A DNA stretch of 64,000 nt from Arachnopeziza araneosa (taxonomy: Eukaryota > Ascomycota > Leotiomycetes > Helotiales > Arachnopezizaceae), in assembly GCA_003988855.1 (NCBI GenBank), contig QYAI01000029.1:62001-126000 (forward strand), read 5' to 3'. Within the stretch, counting starts at the first letter, position 1. Each line of letters opens with the position of its first letter. The notes under the pieces were generated by a model. That model saw only the letters and a program-made list of their open reading frames with translations. It ran no database searches and was not told the DNA's origin. Position numbers and translations under genes: made by a program. This document shows, one piece after another, positions 57,471 to 64,000 of the stretch.

Positions 57471-59259
57471 TCGACGGAAAACGTCCGTCATACGAGGATA
57501 ATGACTGTTACGACACCCCGATTCTCCGAACCACGAGACTTATCGCACCATTCATAATCGGCGCCTCCCGGACTCGCTGTCAATGCCAACAGACTATTTG
57601 TCAGTAATAGCTACTCCATAACTGTTTCTTGGAGCAGACTTGGGTAGCTAGAGAAAGATGGGTAGAGGTAGAAACACAGGTCGGTTCACCCTAACATTGG
57701 ATATAGCTTGACATAAACGAAAGCGTAAGCGGAAAGCTCTGCACTAGAACATTAAAATAATCTAAAGGATTTCGTCGCTCTTCAAAGGCTTGGAAGACCG
57801 AAATCAGCAGAGAATTTTTTGAGGGATAGATTGCCTCAAGGTACATGGCCTGGATCAGATGCAAGAAAGATTAATGTAGGGAATGAAATATATATATGTA
57901 CATAGAGAGCCCAATGGTTGAATGAATATGAGCAGTCACTTGGTAAATCAATAGTTATACACGAAAGCACAAAGTAAACCCTGGAAGTACGTGACTGAAT
58001 CCATTTAGAAGCAAAAGAATCTATGGTAGGACATTGGGATGGGACTGTGCACTTATGCATAGAAGATTCGTTCCAACCTATAATCTCTATGCTTTCCTAA
58101 ACCTTCCTTATCTTTCTGTACGAGATGTAACGTGTTTCTTGTTTATCTAGATAGTGTATTGCCGTCCCCAAGCCTAGTTCGCTATGCTATATTTGTACCA
58201 GGTACGTTCTCGGAAGAAAGGAGCCGCCTTGAGTGTCACTTGACACATCACCTCTCCGTTGGCGGATTCAAAACTTGCCATGACAACCATGGCGATTACA
58301 CCAGGAAGAGTTCCTTCACTTGTGACCAGTGATTCGGAACGAAAAGGGAAAGAGTTCCATGGATGATGAAGTTGCGTCTTCAAAAGATATTTCCTCCGTC
58401 CGCATCACGTTAAATCGGGTTTGAGAATTGTAATCGTAGGGGTCCCATGAGTCACTTCGTAGCGTACGATCGCTGGTAACCTATGGCCTTGATGGCGGAT
58501 CAGATGTCGGCCAGGGGAGGTCGTGGAACGTCGGCACTTCGTCTCAAATCGTTACGTCTCTTTCTCTCTCGAGCCACAACCATACTGGCGACCAGTTCAC
58601 CCATCCGCATTTCTCGTAGTACACCTCCTATTTCCTAGATCTCGGGGGAGACCAGCCCATCAAATATGTAGAATCGTCTGCTGGGTTGATGTCGTGCTTC
58701 TTTCGTCCTGGGTGAACAGCAAGCATCTAGGCAACAGTCCGGTTAGCATGTACCATACTTTTCACAGGGACAGGTTTAAGCGATACACAACTCCAAGTAT
58801 AAGTACAAGCCATTCCTCTGTGCAGTCATGTTAATTGTTTGTGGTGCTCGTTCCTCCGTCGTACTGAAGGCAAGGAAGTCGAAGTGAGCTTCACCGCCTT
58901 GGGGGTTGAGCCAAGCTGTTTTGGGCTGGTGCAGAAGGCGGTTCGCTTTTTGGCGGATTACGTTCACATGCCTTGAGAGTAAACATTGGCAATGAAGGTT
59001 GAGTATATTGTCAGGAGTCTGCTGTCAGTTACCATAGTTGATCTGGCTTTTCCGTCTTTCTAGATGGAGTTTGTTGGATTGACTATCGCAAGGCCACCAA
59101 TGAGAGCATATGACGTTGAAATTTTCTTTTTCTGTTGCTGCCTTGCCTCGCGATGATCTGCACGTATATATCATGTCTGTCTCGTAAAAATCCTTCCAAA
59201 CCTCTTGTTCCGTCTTTTGAAACTTCTGTGATCCTGTTGATTCTCTTAATTCTCTGAAA
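57471..59259. other. intergenic region
   Basis: No gene, repeat or RNA could be supported in 1.8 kb. The right 200 bases should hold the promoter of the protease gene. Confidence 0.45.
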
Positions 59260-61340
59260 ATGACACTATCTGCCAGCAAAAGAGTCCAGAAACGGAGCAG
59301 CCAGAAGAACAATGAAGGGAGTAGCAAGAGGAGAAGACCCTTTTCGGCTAGCACGGAACCCGTTCCCTCCTACACTTGGTTTTGTTGCCAATGCACAGAT
59401 GGCCCGCTTGCAGTCTCTTCGACTTCTGTTTGTGTAACTTTTGACTGCGAACATCCTCGATGTCAATACTGCCCAGTGCTGGAAGCGAAGCGTGAGTGGG
59501 GGCAGTTCAAATGTAAGGCCTGAAATCCATCTTTGAATCTTGATGCTCTTGTTGATGAAATATGGGAATAAGACCATGCAGTGTTCGATCCAGCAATGCT
59601 TGAAACCATTGCAGCTCCTGAGTTTGGGCCAAACTTCGAAATGCGCTGTGTGCAAGATGTCGAGCACGTTTGTACCGGAACTTGCGACGAGGAAGGTGAG
59701 GCATGTACGTCGTCATCGTCAATCTTTCTTTTAAATACTGAAGCTCAGACGATATTTCAGGTAAAGAAAGCCCCACCGATTCCGAGAGAAATCACACCTC
59801 TCTTCTAGAGGACCCGAAAGATTTTCCAGTGATCTGGGAGACTGTCGTTTTGCCAAGCTTGATCGAGAAGTTGAGGACAGATGATGTTCGTGGACAAATT
59901 GGTGGGGGATTCACTGTCACTGTTTTCCGGAGTCGAATACCAGCGGCTCGGAAAATATCCATTATGGTAGAAGAAGCCCCTTCCAAGGCCCTTCGCGAGA
60001 TGCTTTATGAGCATCTATTCAAGACATTCCCGCCGGTGTTTCGACAATTCCTCACGCCTGCCTCTCTCGCATTCTCAGCTGGAGAAGTTCAGAGACTTGT
60101 TTCGGTACGAGGTACTAGCAGAAACCACTTGGATGAGATCTGCAAACCTCGTAATTCCTTCTATTATCATGAACCGAGAATGGGTGACTCAATAGGCCCC
60201 CACTCAGGGCAGGGTGACGATGATAGCACATCGACATTAGGACCATCCATCCAGGTCGGGGTGCACAACTTCTGGCTCACCAATTTTCACCCATTTGAAA
60301 TAGCGGAGAAGCATATGAGTGGAATCTCTGAACAAGTTACTGTCGAGCACTCTTCGGTCACTGACCGTTTAGACTGCCGCCACGGCAACTACAAGATCGG
60401 GAGTAAGACATCAGAATCAAATTTGGTACTTGGCAATCTGGAATACAATTCGGGTCCTGCTTATAAAACTACAAGGATATCTCACGATCCTTATTGGTCT
60501 CAAAGCCACACTCAAAGTCAAAGTCATTCTGTAGTAACAGATTGGGCATTATGCCATTGTAGAAGACCACGAGTAAACGTATTGCGCATTCCACCAAACC
60601 ATAAGCGACGGCGAGATATTACAACAACCACCACTAGTCATCTCGTGCCAGGTGCAGCCATTTTTTGCACCGGACGCACCTCCGGTTTCCAAGAAGGTAT
60701 TATATGCGATATCCCATCATTCCTTAGTGGCAAAGCCAACGGAACCGGGACTGACACTCGAGAATGGTTTATTGAGTGGCCGGGCTCTGGATCAGAGGAC
60801 GAATGGATTACTGGCGGGATTGGTATCTCCGGAGACTCGGGCGCACCCATCATTGACCAAGAAACTGGCGCGTTATACGGCCAAGTCTGGGGCCGCAATC
60901 TGTATCACGGAGAGGGCGAACGCATTGCCTTCTTCACTGCCATTGGTGACGTGTTCGACGATATTGAGGAGAAGGTTTCGCCTCGGCCGAGGCTTGTGAT
61001 GGAAGATGAAGGCTATAAGGTGCTTTGCTCCTGTCCTACGTGTCAAGAATGTGTCCTTGAGGCTCTAGCAGCAGTGAATCGGGAACACGGACGAGCTGCA
61101 ACTCCTACAATAGAACCAAAAACAGCGCATCGACTCCTCACCTCGCCCAAAGAACAAATCCCTGCTTCAAATATTTCAGAGCACCATGCTTCTCTCCTGC
61201 ATCTTGAATTAGTACGCGAGCTCAACGAGTTCTTCACTGATGGAGGATGGTCATCGTCGAAACGAAAGCGTAAAGTAGAGCCTAGTACCAAAACATGCCG
61301 CATTAAAATCACTTACACCCCTTCATCAAGGGTTCCTTAG
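59260..61340 (+). CDS. trypsin-like serine protease with N-terminal cysteine-rich (zinc-ribbon-like) domain
   Basis: Three exons, 59260-59512, 59573-59695 and 59761-61340, giving 651 residues; introns are 60 and 65 bases. No signal peptide: the N-terminus is basic (SSKRRRPFSAS, a possible nuclear signal). A cysteine-rich module follows at about 38-75 (WFCCQCTDGPL, FDCEHPRCQYCP), of the kind common in uncharacterised fungal proteins. The C-terminal half looks like a chymotrypsin fold, with a plausible triad H302 (FWLTNFHPFE), D386 (VVTDWALCHC) and S485 (GISGDSGAPI), the last followed by TGALYGQVWGRN. A CxxCxxC cluster (CSCPTCQEC) and a basic tail (SSKRKRKVE) end the protein. It is probably an intracellular protease or sensor. 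The exact family is unknown to me. Confidence 0.75.
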
Positions 61341-62092
61341 TCCAACTAGCCTGTGCGAAATGACTAGGTCTGATGCTGAGCTCCATGTACATGGGAAAGC
61401 TTGCTTCAGCGAGGCAGAGAATATGTTTTTTGGCCACATGTCGAACGCAGGAGTGGAGGGCGTGACGACGAAGACAAGAATAAAATTAAGGCTTAGCAAA
61501 GAAAGAAAAGTGTGAGCTTTGACCTCTGTGGAAGGAACTATGATGAAAGAAGCGGGTGGGGACTGCTTCGAATTGAACAACTCTACAGCTTTCCGCAAAT
61601 CCATCTGCAACGCAAGTTATCTCACCCGCATTTATCAACTCGAAACAGGTACGGAGAATCCTTCCTCTCTAACCGAATTTTCTGCTAATATAACCTAGAT
61701 TCGAACTGGGCCATCGATTATGGAACCAACCAACTCTTCTCTATCAATAGCGGTATTCATGAAACATACAATTGCTTCCAGAATATAGCTGAGCTTTGCA
61801 ATTTCAAAGCAACACTTTCTATTTAATATCTCTGCTTTCACAGGGATGCAAAAGGCGCTCAGGGGGCCATTACCGCTGCGTTTATTCCTGGTTTAAATGC
61901 ACGGGAAGGACAGATGGAGTACGCCTGGATTTCTTCCTTTAAACATGAGATTTGTATGGTTTCTTTATACAATAGTGCGAGAGTTAGAAGTCAAAGTCAG
62001 AAGTACTCGCAAGCATAGAGCAAGACACAAACCCAATATCAACACATACTTCATCAAATAAGAAAATCTGTTTCCATCAACCACAACGTCGC
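61341..62092. other. convergent intergenic region
   Basis: No gene is supported between the protease stop and the end of the esterase pseudogene. Confidence 0.45.
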
Positions 62093-63766
62093 TCACGGCA
62101 CTCCTGTCAGCAATTTGCGACCCGTAGCTTCAAGCAGCCTCTTCCGCTCAAAATTTGAAGCTAATCTCTTCATCCTACCCAGCTCATTGTGGTTTCCCAC
62201 ACCACTTGCAGTCCCATCAATCTTCATAACAGTGTTATTTCCAATGCTGAAGATTTCCCATGGTTGAGACCCATGCACAAAATTACATATTTAGTTTGTC
62301 ATGAGATCGGAAGTAGCGCGCATCTCCAACGGTGCGTCAGGACCTGCTACAGCTGGGTATCTAGCAAAGAAGCAATTGTCCAACGCATGATATGCGTAGC
62401 CCCCGAATGGACTCTCTTCAAAGTCATCGACCTGATTGAACGTGTAGAGACTAGCAGGAATCGGCGATGTCGCAGCGAAATCTGCTGCAAGGCTTGCGAA
62501 TAAGCTGTCTGTTCCTAACTGAACTAGACCAGCTAAAGTTGAGATCGTGTCGTCTGTCACCATGCCGTATTCTCTAGCCAGCTGGAGGCGGAAACCGGGG
62601 TATGGAATAGCGTATTTGAAAAGGGTTTGTACTTCTTGGTTATCTAAGTCCCGAGTAGGAAGGCCCTAGACCGCGATCTCGTCTTTGGTTGAGCCTGTGA
62701 CCATCCCCTGGAGCGAAGAAGGAAATGATTTCATCTCATCAAGTAGCAACCCGAGATCTTCCTCCGAGAATCAATGTTTGTCCCACGTAAATCCTAGAAA
62801 CGGTGGTGCCAAGGCGATCATCTCCTCGGTACTCAAATTCCTCACGGCAGATAATTTCTCTAAAGCCGATGCTGTTTCTGAGATACTGGCTTTCTTGACC
62901 ACCTGATCAAAAATGTACTGCATCTGTTCGGGAGTTTGAAGTGGCCATCGTGGTGGGGACATGATAATTACTTGATTACAATGGAAATCATTCGATCTCA
63001 GATGGGCGAGGATACAAACTGCGCCTGCGGATTCGCCTGATAACGTAATCTGACTCGAGTCACCTCCAAAGTGATGAATGTTTTCTTTGATCTTCATCAT
63101 CTAGCGTTAGAACTAAATTTCAATTTAGATGGGGAAGTATACCCAATGCAGCGCAAGGCGTTGATCAGCCAGGCCTTGATTTGCATATCCCACTTCTCCA
63201 TTGGCGATGGCTTCCTCCTCCAGCTCTTGAGAGTGCAAGAAACCAAAAAGACCGAGTCTGTAATTGATCGTCACATAAACGAACGGTTTACCGATCTCAG
63301 AAGCTTTCTGAACAAGCTCAACCCTACCTACATCACAATCAACCATCAAGTTCACGTGCACATGTTTCATNGATGTCACCAGTTTTCTCNTTCCCATCTC
63401 CAGTCACTANTGCCCCACCATGAATCCACACCAACGCGGGCAATTCCTTCGTCGTGCCCAGAGCCTCAGTGGGAGTGTACACATTCAATCTCAAACAATC
63501 GAGCTCCAACTCCAGCTCGGACACGTTTTCTAAACCAACACGTAGGTGTTTCACGCTCTCAGCTTGAGGATCAAAAGGTTGTGGGCAGCGAGGACCAAAT
63601 CCTCGAGCGTCGATTATGCTATTTCCTCCTAGGAGAGACTGATATCTGGCTTGTCTGAAGTGTTGATTGATGGTTCCATATTGGAGACCCAAAAATTGCC
63701 AATTCCGGATTGTAGGAGCCCATATATTTGAGTCTTGTCAACATTTATAGTTATATCTGAGGTCAT
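62093..63766 (-). pseudogene. type-B carboxylesterase pseudogene
   Basis: Minus strand. Homology runs the full length: APTIRNWQFLGLQYGTI, LDCLRLNVYTP, ALVWIHGG, FVYVTINYRLGLFGFL, the nucleophile elbow LSGESAGA, and the late FEESPFGGYAYHALD. Introns 63328-63379 and 63101-63142 still have good splice sites. Lesions: the frame starting at the ATG at 63766 (MTSDITINVDKTQIYG) is one base off the rest near 63720, and three stops interrupt an otherwise intact frame, at 62771-62773 (TGA), 62666-62668 (TAG) and 62291-62293 (TAA). The TAG and TAA each fit a C-to-T change in a CAG or CAA codon. Three undetermined bases (63371, 63390, 63410) warn of poor local sequence quality. An active enzyme would hydrolyse carboxylic esters. 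Confidence 0.8.
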
Positions 63767-64000
63767 TTTGGATTGGTTGGTTTTGGTTATTGTTGTTTAT
63801 GATGATATTGATTTTGAGGGAGACCAACCATTTACTTCGGCTCTCCAGACGAAGTTCTCGTGATATGACCACGATTTTGCTGAGACGATGCTGACATTGC
63901 AGATAGAGACTTCGGTATTAAGAGTAATCATCGAAAGCATCGGGTGAATAATGTGTCGTGCAACAACTCTTCTCGGCCGAGTTAGAGTAGATGAGTAATC
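63767..64000. other. AT-rich flank upstream of the esterase pseudogene
   Basis: Presumed former promoter; nothing further is seen. Confidence 0.4.

Noticed and set aside
1..64000. Transposons, CRISPR arrays, rRNA genes or a biosynthetic cluster
   Set aside because: No transposase, reverse transcriptase, LTR, spaced direct-repeat array, rRNA-like stretch or backbone synthase gene was seen.

Overview
The window is nuclear DNA of a filamentous ascomycete (Pezizomycotina). The evidence is a gene set with FlbE, a Bli-3-like flavoprotein, ATG22, a sedolisin protease, a hybrid histidine kinase and a HeLo/STAND-type N-terminal domain. Genes are compact, with introns mostly of 42-90 bases, GT..AG ends and CTNAC-type branch points. 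A leotiomycete is my best guess; that rests on remembered resemblance, not on a search. Six ambiguous bases (12883, 30349, 34387, 63371, 63390, 63410) show it is a draft assembly.

Layout: 1-5.7 kb holds the 3' part of an unknown zinc-finger/coiled-coil gene, flbE, and the divergent pair DPH5/SNU23. 8.0-15.8 kb holds HIS5 with a CPC1/Gcn4-type site, a large zinc-knuckle protein, AP-2 sigma and an NAD(P)-dependent reductase. 15.8-20.2 kb is gene-poor, with one decayed secreted-protein gene and diverged repeats. 20.2-29.9 kb holds a carboxymuconolactone-decarboxylase-like gene, an ATG22-like permease, SPT3, a secreted M24 peptidase, a bli-3 gene and a coiled-coil protein. 31.8-42.8 kb holds clathrin light chain, CDC37, an MDL1-type ABC transporter, a tiny membrane protein and an FHIP-family protein. 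43.5-48.5 kb holds a frame-broken PAN/Apple-like secreted gene and a sedolisin. 49.7-63.8 kb holds a HeLo-like/TPR/BAR/SH3 protein, a hybrid histidine kinase, a zinc-ribbon serine protease and a carboxylesterase pseudogene.

Most genes are unlinked housekeeping functions; I see no biosynthetic cluster. Membrane traffic is well represented (AP-2 sigma, clathrin light chain, FHIP, the BAR/SH3 protein), but nothing shows that the genes are co-regulated. The most unusual items are: a start codon split by an intron; two GC-AG introns; coding exons of 14, 9 and 6 bases; a putative fusion of a HeLo-like domain to a membrane-bending BAR/SH3 module; an intracellular trypsin-like protease behind a cysteine-rich domain; and three decayed or frame-broken secreted/esterase genes.

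All splice models were made by eye from splice signals, reading frame and remembered family sequences. No alignment or database search was run.
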